In this document: positions 34,215 through 44,994 of the stretch, in pieces
How positions within the stretch are numbered: position 1 is the stretch's first letter
How the letters are laid out: every line of letters begins with the position of its first letter
Assembly (NCBI GenBank): GCA_946800325.1
Contig: OX326959.1
Location: 28,533,115 to 28,597,114, forward strand
Reading direction: 5' to 3'
Origin: Luzula sylvatica
Taxonomy: Eukaryota; Streptophyta; Magnoliopsida; Poales; Juncaceae
DNA: 64,000 nucleotides
The notes under the pieces: model-generated
Told to the model about the DNA's origin: nothing
Databases searched by the model: none
What the model saw: only the letters and a program-made list of their open reading frames with translations
Position numbers and translations under genes: made by a program

Positions 34215-34455
34215 GTAAACAGTAAAATATGAACAGTACCTAATTAAACAGTAACGTGAACAGTACCCGATAGTGAACAGTACCGGTCTCAAACAGTAAT
34301 TGATAGTGAACAGTACCCGGCTGTGAACAGTACTGCGCAAACAGTAATTGATAGTGAACAGTAACAGGCTGTGAACAGTACTGCGCAAACAGTAATTGAT
34401 AGTGAACAGTACCCGGCTGTGAACAGTAACAGGCTGTGAACAGTACTGGTGACGT
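34215..34455. repeat. Minisatellite of GTGAACAGTA units with a ~48-bp higher-order period
   Basis: Fifteen- to sixteen-base words GATAGTGAACAGTACC, GGCTGTGAACAGTACT and GCGCAAACAGTAATT alternate, giving a 47-48-bp repeat. Two long A-runs (34170-34209) precede it. Confidence 0.9.
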
Positions 34456-35138
34456 GGCCTCACCATATTCTTAGTATCCAACTTTTAATGGGAGAGGGAG
34501 ATTATTTCGAAACGTAAAGTACTAAAATTTGTTTGAACACGTTGTTGAAGAATTTGGATCGTGTTGTACTAAAATTAGGTTAACAATATGAGACATGGTT
34601 GACTGTTAGTAGATATAATTAATGCAGTTCGCCGGTTCTTATTGTTTGGTGTAATGTATCTTATCAATATTATGTAGTTGTTGCTTTATTCAATCTCTCG
34701 TTACTTCATTTTTACACCCACAAAAAATTGTAGGGGTTGAATCTCGGGAAGATAAAGATTTTGACTGATTTTGTTCGTGTACCGTGTGCGTTTCGAATAC
34801 TTAAAATTGTGTTGAAAATATCTTATTTCAAAGTAATAACATGTACTTCTAAGATATTCCTAACACATGAATAATATACTTTAAAAACAAAAAAATATTA
34901 ATTTTGAAATTGATATAAATGAATAATGCGTATAAATATAAAATAAAATTATAATTATAAATTATTAATGATGCATTGCACCGAAATAATTAATGTATTT
35001 AATGAGGCTTGTGCCGAAATAATTTATTCATTTATTTTTTAATGATTTCTGTATACGGATATTTGATTGTTTAGTCAAAAATATTTAATAATACTCAGTT
35101 ACTTTAATCAAACATTTAATATAAATTAATATATTTTA
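34456..35138. other. AT-rich spacer, no gene seen
   Basis: Nothing recognisable. Confidence 0.4.
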
Positions 35139-35861
35139 GAGAAAAGTCTGATATTGGCCCCTCAAATTTTTGTTTGGATCGCTTAGCCCCTCAAATTTTT
35201 GTTTGGATCGCTTAGCCCCTCAAAAAAAATTTCGGCTCATTTAACTCCCTTAATTTTTCATGTACTTTGAAATTTTCCTTCCATCCGTTAAATGATGATT
35301 TGACGGTTAAATTAATTACGTGGATGCCAAATAATCCGATGACATGGCATAAATCCATTACATGGGATATGAGTAAAAAAATCTAAGATATAATTTCGGA
35401 TATATCCCTCTAAAAATAAAAAATATCAAATTTATCTCTCAAAATTGATAAATATCATATTTACAAATTACAGGATAAAAAAAATTATTTTATAAATTTA
35501 TTGTTTAATTGTTTTGTTAATTTTTACATCATTTTGAAATGAAGATAAATTTTGAGGAATAAATATGATATTTACCAATTTTGAGGGAGAAATTATATAT
35601 TTTTTTTTTATATTTAGAGAAATATATCCGAAATTACCACTTAGATTTTTTCACGTCATATTCCATGTAATCGAATTATGCCATGTCATTGGAATATTTG
35701 GTATGTACGTAATTAGTTTAACCGCCAAGTCATTATTTAACGGATGGAAGAAAAATTTCAAACTAAATGAAAAGTTAAGGGAGTTAAATGAACCGAAAAA
35801 AAAAATCGAGGGGTTAAATGATCAAAACCAAAAGTTGAGGGACCAATATCAAACTTTTCTC
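35139..35861. mobile_element. Mutator-like MITE, 723 bp, fully foldable
   Basis: Ends are GAGAAAAGTCTGATATTGG and its inverse CCAATATCAAACTTTTCTC, with the perfect 9-bp duplication TATATTTTA at 35130-35138 and 35862-35870. The arms pair over a couple of hundred bases (CATCCGTTAAATGATGATTT with its inverse near 35720). The left arm carries a 31-bp tandem duplication of the CAAATTTTTGTTTGGATCGC segment. The short open frame inside is not a gene. Confidence 0.92.
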
Positions 35862-36039
35862 TATATTTTATATACATCAATGATCAATCCAAGCACGAGA
35901 AGTACAATAACTATAATTTCATGTTCTTATGCCCAAACACCAAACACCAAAAATGAAACATCACTGCAAAAGATGTCCTCGCATTGATTGAAATACAATG
36001 TATAGTTTTGAATGCGACCACCTACATTGTTTATTTATT

Positions 36040-36135
36040 TTTTTGAAGGAAAGGCGAGCGCGATGCGCGCTCGGTCCGATCAATTTTCATTATAAAATAA
36101 ATCAAAACATTACAAAGAGTTTGTCGAAATAAATG
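36040..36135 (-). mobile_element. Severely 5'-truncated LINE/SINE insertion with 17-bp target duplication
   Basis: A perfect 17-bp duplication TACATTGTTTATTTATT (36023-36039 and 36136-36152) flanks 96 bp. On the minus strand the insert ends in an A-run and contains TGTAATGTTTTGATTT and ATAATGAAAATTGATCGG, typical of plant LINE 3' tails, followed by a perfect hairpin CGAGCGCG-CAT-CGCGCTCG. Long duplication plus poly-A is the mark of target-primed reverse transcription. Confidence 0.88.
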
Positions 36136-36152
36136 TACATTGTTTATTTATT

Positions 36153-36659
36153 ATACGTGCGAAGTTTTGATAATGAATTTAATCAAGTTAATGTTTCAAA
36201 AATACATTATTTCGTATCGTTAAACATATTTTCATGAATGTTTGTACTTTGAGAATTGCATGTTTTCTTATTGTGCAAATGATGTATCATTCTTTAGTTC
36301 TCATATATTTGATTTTGAAATGATTTTGAAACATTTGTATGATTATATTGTTTAATGAGGTCGCTGTGGGAACTTTCTTTTTTATGTAAGAGTTTTATTG
36401 ATTTATTTATATTTTCCTTTTGATTTAGGGGATTAATGTTCAGTAATTTTAAAAAGTTATTATCATTCAACTATATTTTAATCATGATCATTCTAATATA
36501 ATTATTCAACAAATTAAAAAAAAATTACTTTTTACAAACTCATTTGATTGTTATTCGTAATTCTTCAATTCCCCCAAAGTGTTATTATTGGCTATGTTGC
36601 GGCGTTGCGCACATATTTTAAACATGCAGGAATATCATGGGAATACAAGTATATATTAT
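36153..36659. other. AT-rich spacer, no gene seen
   Basis: Nothing recognisable. Confidence 0.4.
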
Positions 36660-37040
36660 GTATATGAGTGCGATACGGCTCGGATACGCCACGTGACGTA
36701 TCCGATTATTTTAATATTTATTTTTTCGGATACGGTGGGTATAAGACATTATACAACATGATAAGACTGGGGATAATTCCATGATACGGCTTGTATATTC
36801 CATTTAACATACTTCGGTCCATTGTATATTTTGATCCATAATATTTTTAACTAAATTATATAAATACTTCTAAGATATTTTTAAATTAGTTCTAGAATAT
36901 TTCTATAATAAGTTTATGATATGTTTATGACAATTATATTGTTTGGTTGATTTTATTTATTGTCATGATGTTTAATTTTAAAATATTATTAATTTAATTA
37001 ATTGTTAATTATTTATATATAATATAAATATATTAAAATC
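36660..37040. mobile_element. Truncated hAT-like copy of the GGATACG family
   Basis: Motifs GATACGGCTCGGATACGCCACGTG, ACTTCGGTCCATTGTATATT and TTGTTTGGTTGA follow the same order as in the complete element at 51256-51779. Both terminal ends are missing here. Confidence 0.75.
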
Positions 37041-37224
37041 GTTTAAACCCAGTAAGATTTTCTTTTACTTGTTTCAATCCATGGCGCTAATAGTTTCAAA
37101 GCCACATGTTTAAGGTCTCATACTGTCAGTGAACAAATCTTTGCACACCAAGTGTTCGATATATTGCTCAAGATTCTTCTTTGACATTTTCACATTATGT
37201 TTATAGGTTTCTAGAGAAAGCAGC

Positions 37225-38402
37225 ATGGTTCAATTCAAGAATAGGTACTTGGTAGTGGAGATATTTATCGATTCAAATAGAGAAATTGGCCAAACCGATC
37301 CAATAGTAGGGATGTCAATGGTGTGGTTATTGCCCGAACCGACCCGAACCGTATCCGAAAAAATATCCGGATTCGAAAAAAATATCCGAATCCGAGTGGA
37401 TCCGGATATGGATCTGGTTGCTAATTTTAAGATCCGGAACCGGATTCGATATTCGGTTTTGGTGCGGGAACCGGATCCGTGTTCCGGATCCGGGTATTTT
37501 TAGGATCCGGATACTCGAAACTAGATTCGAGTATCCGAAACCGGATCCGGATACTCATATTACATATTATTTTATGTATTATATTTGATATTAGTTGAAA
37601 AATCATATACAAATTAATGATTTGTAAGTGATTTAACTCACAATGGTAAAATTATGTTTAAATATAATTATATTTATCGTTCATGTCACAAATTATATAT
37701 ATTTATAGCTAAAAAGTAAGTTTCGTTATAATAACATAGTATCCGTTTTAATATCCGAAACAGAACCGTATCCGTATCCGTATCCGACAATATCCGAAAC
37801 AGAACCGTATCCGGATCCGACAATATGGATATGGATCTGGTATGACCACTATCCGAACCGGATCCGAACCGTTGACACCCCTATCCAATAGTGATAACTT
37901 CTTTCAACAAAATTAATTAGTTCATTGTAAGGTTAATAAATCACATTCTTAATTTCTTCCTCTGACTAATTAATTAGTTTTCGCTTTTATTATAATGACT
38001 TGTTGGTTTATGTTTTTAGTTCAGTGAAATATATAAACCCAATTAGAAAATTGTGTATTTTAAGAACTTCGCGTGACGAACACCAAAAGATTTGGACTGC
38101 TATAACGCTGAAACGAACTATTGGAAAGTGTCCCGTGATGTTTATTTTACTAGATTTAAGCGATAAGTTAATTTTATAATTTCTTGTAAATGTTGCAATT
38201 TGTATCTTTTTTATTTTCGTGATTTATTGAATGTGTAATTTATTATGTTTTAGAAAACAATAAGGCGTGCAAAAGAGCTGCATCGGAATGTGACGAAGTC
38301 AAATTCAAGCAACACAAGTTAGTGTTTGGCGATAAAGTCACCTCCGAAATTGAAAACTCGGTTAACAACAGTTTTGAAAATATTAAAGTTTTAGAGAATT
38401 GA
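37225..38402 (+). pseudogene. POP5: POP5 (RNase P/MRP subunit), disrupted by a hAT insertion in exon 1
   Basis: Exon 1 starts at 37225 (MVQFKNRYLVVEIFIDSNRE, then GQTDPIV), the standard plant POP5 N-terminus, and continues only as ITSFNK after a 577-bp hAT element (37307-37883) placed inside the codons for DPIV. Exon 2 (38020-38166) reads SVKYINPIRKLCILR, SRDEHQKIWTAITL and GKCPVMFILLDLS. Exon 3 (38254-38402) reads ACKRAASECDEVKFKQHK and ends with ENIKVLEN and TGA. These match plant POP5 along its length. POP5 is an essential protein subunit of the RNA-processing enzymes RNase P and MRP. The segment of roughly 25 residues between FN and VKY is missing, a TAG lies after ITSFNKIN, and the exon 2/3 phase does not close. 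So it was already decayed or has decayed since; a working copy is presumably elsewhere. Confidence 0.92.
37307..37883. mobile_element. hAT-type MITE, 577 bp, in POP5 exon 1
   Basis: Ends TAGGGATGTCAATGG and the inverse CCGTTGACACCCCTA, with the perfect 8-bp duplication TCCAATAG at 37299-37306 and 37884-37891. Sub-terminal regions hold many ATCCGGAT / TATCCGAA repeats. It is closely related to 57809-58364. Confidence 0.96.
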
Positions 38403-39554
38403 AAAATTATGTTAAATTAAGAAATTATGTAGTTTGAAACTATTGCTATTTTTGTTATAATTTTGAGAAATGATCCGAATCTCTTAATTAAATTGGGTTA
38501 TATTTTTTTTGTTTGGATCGATATAAATTTAATTATGAAAGTTTAAGATTTATATGTATCAAAAACATACAAAATACTCTAATAAATCATAAAAAAAATG
38601 AACACAATCAAGATACTAATTGGAAACATAATATCAACTTCAAATAGTTCACCCATATAAAAAAAATGGGTCAAAGTAAATAGTGACCAAGAAATAGAAA
38701 CGTATGAGCAAACTTTGTTATTCCACAACAACACATCATAAAAAAAAATTAAAAAAACAGGAGACGCATAGTCTAGTAATTACAAAATACAAATATAGAA
38801 GAAGACTAATATAGTATATATTGAGTGGCCATAAAATTTAAAGAACAAAGGGTAGTGATTCGGACAGTAACGTTTTTTATGGTCGCAGAAAATTAATTCC
38901 TGCAATAATAAAATTTGTTCCTCTCCCAATCATTTTCTCATTATTTTTGTTTTGGACATGAATATTTTTGATGGTTGCAGAAATTAATTTCTTGCAACCC
39001 ATCAAAATTGTTCATGTCCGAATCATTATCCTATAACAAATAACGTAATTGTTTAGGTAGGTAAAAGAGGAAGGAAATGTATTCTTCCTGCAAAAATATT
39101 AATCATGTAAAAATCAACAATGGAAGAATTATTGTAAAATTTTGTCTAAAATATCTCAATTTGCGGAAATTTCGTCACAAATACAATTATGATATGACTT
39201 TCCAAGTAGCATTTTAGGGCGGACCAAACATGACCTAAAACTTTAATATTGGAAAATATTGGATTGTCCCAAACTCTCCCCCATAAACCAAACATGGCCT
39301 AAAGTTCATGATTTGACACGTAATTAATTGTCCCAAACATGACCTAAAATTAATGGAACCATAAATTAGAATATCATGAATTAAAATATTAGAATTAAGA
39401 TTTAATAATTTTATCACGTAATTTCGTGATAGAGAGTTCTAGTCGTTACTCTTAAAAGACATCCCTTCCTTTTTGATATTATATACTAGTTACCATTCAT
39501 TAAAATGGAAAGGTTGTCCTTTAATAAATGAGATTACAAATGATGCTTCGTTTT
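38403..39554. other. AT-rich spacer with one long hairpin
   Basis: No gene. The hairpin at 38954-39019 is listed separately. Confidence 0.4.
38954..39019. repeat. 66-nt near-perfect hairpin without loop
   Basis: GGACATGAATATTTTTGATG pairs with CATCAAAATTGTTCATGTCC, and the inner TTGCAGAAATT pairs with AATTTCTTGCAA, with two small bulges. It may be a tiny MITE core or a miRNA-like fold. Confidence 0.7.
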
Positions 39555-39730
39555 CATCCAAATATTTTTGATGTAGCAATCGAAAAAGTTTAATTGAATT
39601 GATTAGCATCCAAGTCAATGATTAACTAAATTAATTCAATCAAGAAAATCTAATCATTTCAATTAAATATTTTCGATTGACTAATCAAAAACGTTAAAGT
39701 GAAAGCGGGGGCATATTATATTTTCATAAT
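39555..39730. mobile_element. Diverged MITE related to 21038-21230
   Basis: Arms TTTTTGATGTAGCAATCGAA and the inverse TTCGATTGACTAATCAAAAA share the ATCGA...TTAATTGAATTGATTAG layout with the copy at 21038. Confidence 0.6.
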
Positions 39731-40598
39731 CACGACTCTCCTATTTATCAAGTTCCCCGTTTGCTACACTTCAAAAAAAAATTAAAAATTGTAATTTTTG
39801 TCGAGTTCAGCATTTGTTATACTATCCAAAATGTGAGGCATATCCTCACATTCAAGAAATATTAAAAATGATGGATTTGAACCCAACTTATTCAGCAACA
39901 AAAAAACTTCAAACATGTAAAATTATATTGTTCAATCTATAAATGTCAAAATCTGTTTTCAAGCAATTCAGCCTTACACGAATTTGAATTGTAATTAATG
40001 TAAAGTATATTCTTTTGGAAAAGATAAAACTCAAAACATAGAATTTTATAGTTCTCATTCGGAAGAAACTAGACAAATAAATTAATTGATAGATGAACTT
40101 GTAAAAATCGTAATAGATAGACAAATAAATGAAATTGAGTGAGATAAGATTCTGAACAAACTAGACACACTCATTATTAAGAAGAATATTTTTTGGTGAT
40201 TTTAAAACATATAGAAAGCAATTAAAGATAATTTACAAAACATGATAGAAAAAAGGAAGAAATTTGATGGCCATTTAACCTAATTATCCAATTTTTCTTT
40301 TTCTAATTCAACACACAATCTCCTAACATGAAAAAAAAAATGCAAAAACAGGTAAAGAATGAAGAAATAATTTTTTTAGATTTTTAAACATAAAAGAAAA
40401 TATATAATGCCGATTTTGCAGATAATCCACAATCAAATTTTTTTTTACTAAATTACAAATTCAATATAAAACAATTAATTTCACACACAATAATGAATCT
40501 AACAAAATAAACAAAATTCAATTTGGATATACCAGTAAAAGGTTATGATAGATTTACAAATAAGTTTCTAAAATCTTATAAAAAAAATTCCTAAACAG
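39731..40598. other. AT-rich spacer, no gene seen
   Basis: Nothing recognisable. Confidence 0.4.
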
Positions 40599-40826
40599 GT
40601 AGTTTCGCCAGCTCTGGCGAAACTACAATTTTTTTGTTGTTGCTATTTTAAGATGAAAGAAAATATTAAAAAAAAATAAAAAAATAATTCTCCCCTCTTT
40701 CACCAGATGACCTGACGATTGTGACTTAATTAATGTTTTTTTCATGTTAACGAACAAAAATGATGGTTAAACAATTTCGCCAATGCTTCTGGCGAAATAC
40801 TAATCTCTTTCCTAGAGGGTCTGGCG
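40599..40826. repeat. Cluster of TTTCGCCAG / CTGGCGAAA hairpins
   Basis: A perfect 13-bp stem with a 2-nt loop, GTAGTTTCGCCAG-CT-CTGGCGAAACTAC, lies at 40599-40626. A second pair, ATTTCGCCA and TGGCGAAAT, lies at about 40773-40798, and a single CTGGCGAAAGAG near 40821. The same word pair occurs at about 27117. Confidence 0.8.
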
Positions 40827-40859
40827 AAAGAGCTATTTTTGCAAACTTGGAAAAACTAA

Positions 40860-41635
40860 TGCTATTTTTGCAATTGGGCTTTTGAGAAGGCGGTATGTCA
40901 AAAAAATTCTCTCATTCGCGATGACTCTCTTCTTTTTGGGAGCGGGTCTTGTCCAAATGGCTTTGGACAAGATTCTGTCCAAAGTCATCTCACAACAATG
41001 TAATTTTTAATACAAAGATGGATAATTGTTGCAAAATTTTTTTACTTTGAAACTCTTTGAACTTTCTAAATTTACAAAAATTCATTAATGTCCAAAAAAA
41101 TAATATTAATTGTTCAAATTTTTGTATAAATTTTTTATAACTCATGTAATTTTATCTTTTGTCATTAAATATAAAAGTAAAATGATTCAAATTATATAAA
41201 AATCTTATAATTTTGAAAAACTTTGGACGAAATTTTGTCCAAAATCCTTTGGGCAAGATCCGGATCCTTTTTTGAGAGCTCGGACTATTCTCACCATTAT
41301 TGGAAGCTAAACAAATTTTTTCCCCATAAACAACATATCAATATGTAAAAAAAAAAAAATCGGATCCCCTATTGTTATGCTAATTAATCAATGCAGGTTA
41401 CATCACACAAGATACTACTGTTGACAAGTCCAAACTATTACATTTACATTGCCTCCACTCCACGTCAACCTTGCTCCTGAAATACAGCAAACACACTTTT
41501 GAAGAAATTCAATTCATTCCCTAGCTTGTCACATCCTCAAAACATATATCCACGAGTCTTATAATACTCTTATTCTTCATATGATAAACCACCAATCCAC
41601 CATTGTTATGTTTTCTAGTTCAAACAACAACAAAT
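40860..41635. other. Spacer and upstream region of the trihelix gene
   Basis: AT-rich. Repeated TTTGGACAARATTCTGTCCAAA-type inverted words occur at 40960-40985 and 41221-41250. I see no firm TATA box or transcription start. Confidence 0.4.
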
Positions 41636-42479
41636 ATGCTGATGAAAATTGAGGAAGGAGATAAAGGAGGAAGATGGTCAAGAGAGGAAGCACTCACATT
41701 ACTCGAGCTAAGAACAACAATGGACTCCAAATTCAGACACACTACACAAAAATCTCCTCTTTGGGATGAACTCTCTAGGTATATACTTCAACAATTATAG
41801 GTTCTGTATATTAAGTTATTGATCCTTTCTAATTAACAGAATATTGGAAGATGAATACGGATATAAGAGAAGCGGAAAGAAATGCAGAGAGAAGCTCGAG
41901 AATTTGTACAAGTACTATAAGAAGACCAAACATGGCAAAGTTGGTAAATGTAATAGCCAGCATTATCGGTTCTTTACACAACTCGACGCTCTTTATGGAG
42001 ATCAAGACGATAATGACTTTCCTACTGCCATGCTAACCAGGGACCTTAGCTTCTCATCAAATTCAAGTGAATTTGATAGCTCATCTGGTGAAGATGAGGT
42101 TGACGGTCAAGACTCGAGTTCGCAAGGTCATCATCGAGGCGAAATGTATGGTGAAGAGTTTGGTTTGAGAGAATTGATGGAAATGGAGGCGAAGAAGTTA
42201 GTGGAGTTGCACGAGGCATGGCTTGATAAGATATTGAAAACAATGGACCAACTTGAACAAGAAAGGATTTCTAAGGAGGAATCGAGGAGGAGAGAGGAGG
42301 CTTCGAAGTTCGAGAATGAGCAAAGGATTCTAATGGCTGAACAAACTAGGGTTAAAGTTCAAAATGAGATTATCGTGCAAACACTTGAAAGGATTAGCAC
42401 CAAGGGCCGAGAAGCCACGAAACTACCATTCAAATGCCCATATTTTCCTGTTAATTCCATGTATTCAGGGCCGGCCTGA
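41636..42479 (+). CDS. Trihelix (GT-2-type) transcription factor, two exons, 260 residues
   Basis: Exons 41636-41778 and 41840-42479 join in frame over a 61-nt intron inside the DNA-binding domain. The trihelix domain reads GRWSREEALTLLELRTTMDS with WDELSRILEDEYGYKRSGKK and CREKLENLYKYYKKTK, then HYRFFTQLDALYG; the spaced Trp/Trp/Leu-Phe core and the KRSGKKCREK helix are typical of the GT-2 clade. A Ser/Asp/Glu-rich linker follows, then a coiled coil (EAKKLVELHEAWLDKILKTM and EESRRREEASKFENEQRIL). GT-2 proteins bind GT-element promoter DNA in the nucleus. Only one trihelix domain is present, while many GT-2 members have two. The last residues (SGPA) are encoded by what looks like a transposon end, so the natural C-terminus may be lost. 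The ATG at 41636 is the first in frame. Confidence 0.9.
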
Positions 42480-42570
42480 CTTTCGGGAGGCCTGTGACGT
42501 TCAATAATATATAATCTATAATTGTGATAACAATTAGGCCCCCGAAGTTCTGATTTTTAAGGCGTAATTG
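42465..42570. mobile_element. Possible hAT/Tip100-type transposon end
   Basis: The sequence CAGGGCCGGCCTGACTTTCG, AGGCCTGTGACG and TTAGGCCCCCGAAGTTCTGA resembles the CAGGGCCGGCC...GGCCCCC ends of plant Tip100-like hAT elements. The opposite end was not found, so the extent is unknown. Confidence 0.45.
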
Positions 42571-42861
42571 CAAATTTACATATAAAAAAGGTAATTATAT
42601 AGTATTTGATAGCACCCATGAAAAATTGGGTAATTATATCCTACCCCTCATTTCCCCCACACCCCATCTATATATCACCAATTAACCATTAATTGGTGAT
42701 TAATTAGTAACGTAATTAACAAAAGTAAATCGGATTAACAGTTAATTAATCCGATTAATCATTAATTAACTGTTACTAATTATTGAATATTAAAAGTACA
42801 TCCGATTAACCATTAATTCGGTTAATTAACCCACTACTTAATGGTTAATTAGTGGATAGAG

Positions 42862-43021
<160 letters not shown>

Positions 43022-43099
43022 AGTATATGCCCTCTGAAAAATAATACAATACAGCTCACGCAATTAAAAGGACAAAATATAATTCGGCTTGTGTTGTTA

Positions 43100-44181
43100 G
43101 CAATCTTTTAAATCATTTGTATCGTATTTTATACTACATAAGTTTTCACCTAATTTTACGAACACTAAGAAATTTTGTTTTTCGATTCAGAACAATCTTT
43201 TAACGTTCTGAGGAATCCAAATAACATGTTTTTGAGATGGTTTGTATCAAATGTTTTACTACGTAACTTTTCACCAAATTATACGAACACTAATAAAGTT
43301 TTATTTTCGATTCATAACAATATTTTCACGCTTTGAGGAGTTCAAATAATATGTTTTTAAATCATTTGTATCGTATCTTTTACTACTTAACATTTCACCA
43401 AATTTTACAAACATTAAGCAATTTTGTTTTCGATTCATAACATTCTTTTAACGCTCTGAGGAGTCTAAATAATGTGTTTTTAGATGCTTTGGATCGAATT
43501 ACTACGTAACTTTTCACTAAATTGTACAAACACTAATAAAGTTTTCTTTTCGATTCATACCAATATGTTAATGCTTCGAGGAGTTCAAATAACGTGTTTT
43601 TAGATCATTTGTATCGTATCTTTTAGTACTTAACATTTCACCAAATTTTACAAACACTAAGAAATTTTGTTTTTCGATTCATAACATTCTTTTAACGCTC
43701 TGAGGAGTCTAAATAATGTGTTTTTAGATCATTTGTATCGTATATTTTACTACATGACTTTTCACCAAATTGTACAAACACTAAGAAAATTTTCTTTTCG
43801 ATTCATAGCAATCTTTTTACACTTTGAGGAGTTCAAATAACATGTTTTTAGATCATTTGTATCGTATCTTTTACTACGTAAGTTTTCACCAAATTTTACA
43901 AACACTAAGAAAGTTTGTTTTTCGATTCATAACAATCTTTTAACGCTCCGAGGAGTCCAAATAACGTGTTTTGAAATGGTTTGGATCGAATCTTTTACTA
44001 CATAACTTTTCACCAAATTGTACAAACACTAAGAAATTTTTCTTTTCGATTCAAAACAATCTTTTAACGCTTCGAGGAGTTCAAATACGTGTTTTTAGAT
44101 CATTTGTATCGTATCTTTTACTACATCACTTTTCACCAAATTTTACAAACACTAAGAAAGTTTGTTTTTCGATTCATAATA
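43100..44181. repeat. 124-bp satellite array, about nine monomers, alternating A/B types
   Basis: The word CGATTCA recurs at about 43183, 43308, 43431, 43551, 43675, 43799, 43923, 44047 and 44170, a spacing of 120-125 bp. Monomers fall into two alternating kinds: type A with AAATTTTACAAAC and GCTCTGAGGAGTC, type B with AAATTGTACAAAC and GAGGAGTTCAAAT, giving a dimer of about 248 bp. The array resumes after the solo LTR. Confidence 0.95.
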
Positions 44182-44789
44182 TGTTGGAACGTTATTTCAA
44201 CATTGGCATTATATGTAAAATATTTATGTGTTGTAATATTGTCATTTATATGCTTAAAATAAAGTGGTCAATTTTAGTTAATAAATTTAAGCATTAATGG
44301 GTTAATTAGGATGTGAACTTTTGATGTGTAGAATATTGTGGGTGGTGATTCTATTTTCTATGATTTGCTGAATTAGAAGATCCATATTAGGAGGCCCAAA
44401 ATGTATGTCTTTGTGAAAAGATGTCTTGTTGCTATATATAAGCAATTTGGTCTCAAGTACATATGATAATGTTTCATTCTTTATTCTGTCCCATTAAAAT
44501 TAGAGAGAGAGAGAGAGAGATCTATTAGAGAAAATCAAAAGGACTCCAAATTGGACATCATAAAGTATTTGGAATTCATTTCTTGCAATTAAGGCTTCAT
44601 GGACGCAACAACGGTGATGACGCGACATCAATTCGGACAGATTTCATACGCTTAGGCATACGGTTAAGGTACGATTTTGATTAAGATTATTCGGTTGAAT
44701 TCACATAGTTATTACGGTCCGTTTGTATGGGCAAATTTATTATTTTATTTACGGGACGGTGCCGGATCGTTGCCGCCGCCCCCAAAACA
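44182..44789. mobile_element. Solo LTR of a retrotransposon, 608 bp, inside the satellite
   Basis: It begins TGTTGGAACGTTATTTCAAC and ends GCCCCCAAAACA (TG...CA ends). The perfect 5-bp duplication TAATA lies at 44177-44181 and 44790-44794. A TATA motif CTATATATAAGC occurs at about 44432, with a GA tract downstream. Removing the LTR and one duplication restores the satellite in phase. The TGTTGGAA start is common in Copia-type LTRs, but without internal genes the superfamily is not proven. Confidence 0.94.
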
Positions 44790-44990
44790 TAATATTCTTT
44801 TAACGCTCTGAGGAGTCTAAATAAAGTATTTTGAGATGGTTTGAATTGAATATTTTACTACGTAACTTTTCACCAAATTGTACAAACATTACAAAAAAAT
44901 TCTTTTCGATTAATAACAATCTTTTTACGTTTTAAGGAGTTCAAATAACGTGTTTTTAGATTATTTTTTCTCGTATGTTTTACTGTATCA
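44790..44990. repeat. Satellite array, continuation
   Basis: From ATTCTTTTAACGCTCTGAGG the array continues for about 1.5 monomers; the next CGATT word at 44907 is exactly 124 bp from the previous one once the LTR (608 bp) and the 5-bp duplication are subtracted. Confidence 0.93.
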
Positions 44991-44994
44991 AATT

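Noticed and set aside
35565..35987. 140-codon frame
   Set aside because: It lies mostly in the right arm of the foldback MITE 35139-35861 and runs across its border.
44182..44789. Interpreting the block as a diverged satellite monomer or a gene
   Set aside because: TG...CA ends, a 5-bp duplication and exact restoration of satellite phase identify a solo LTR.
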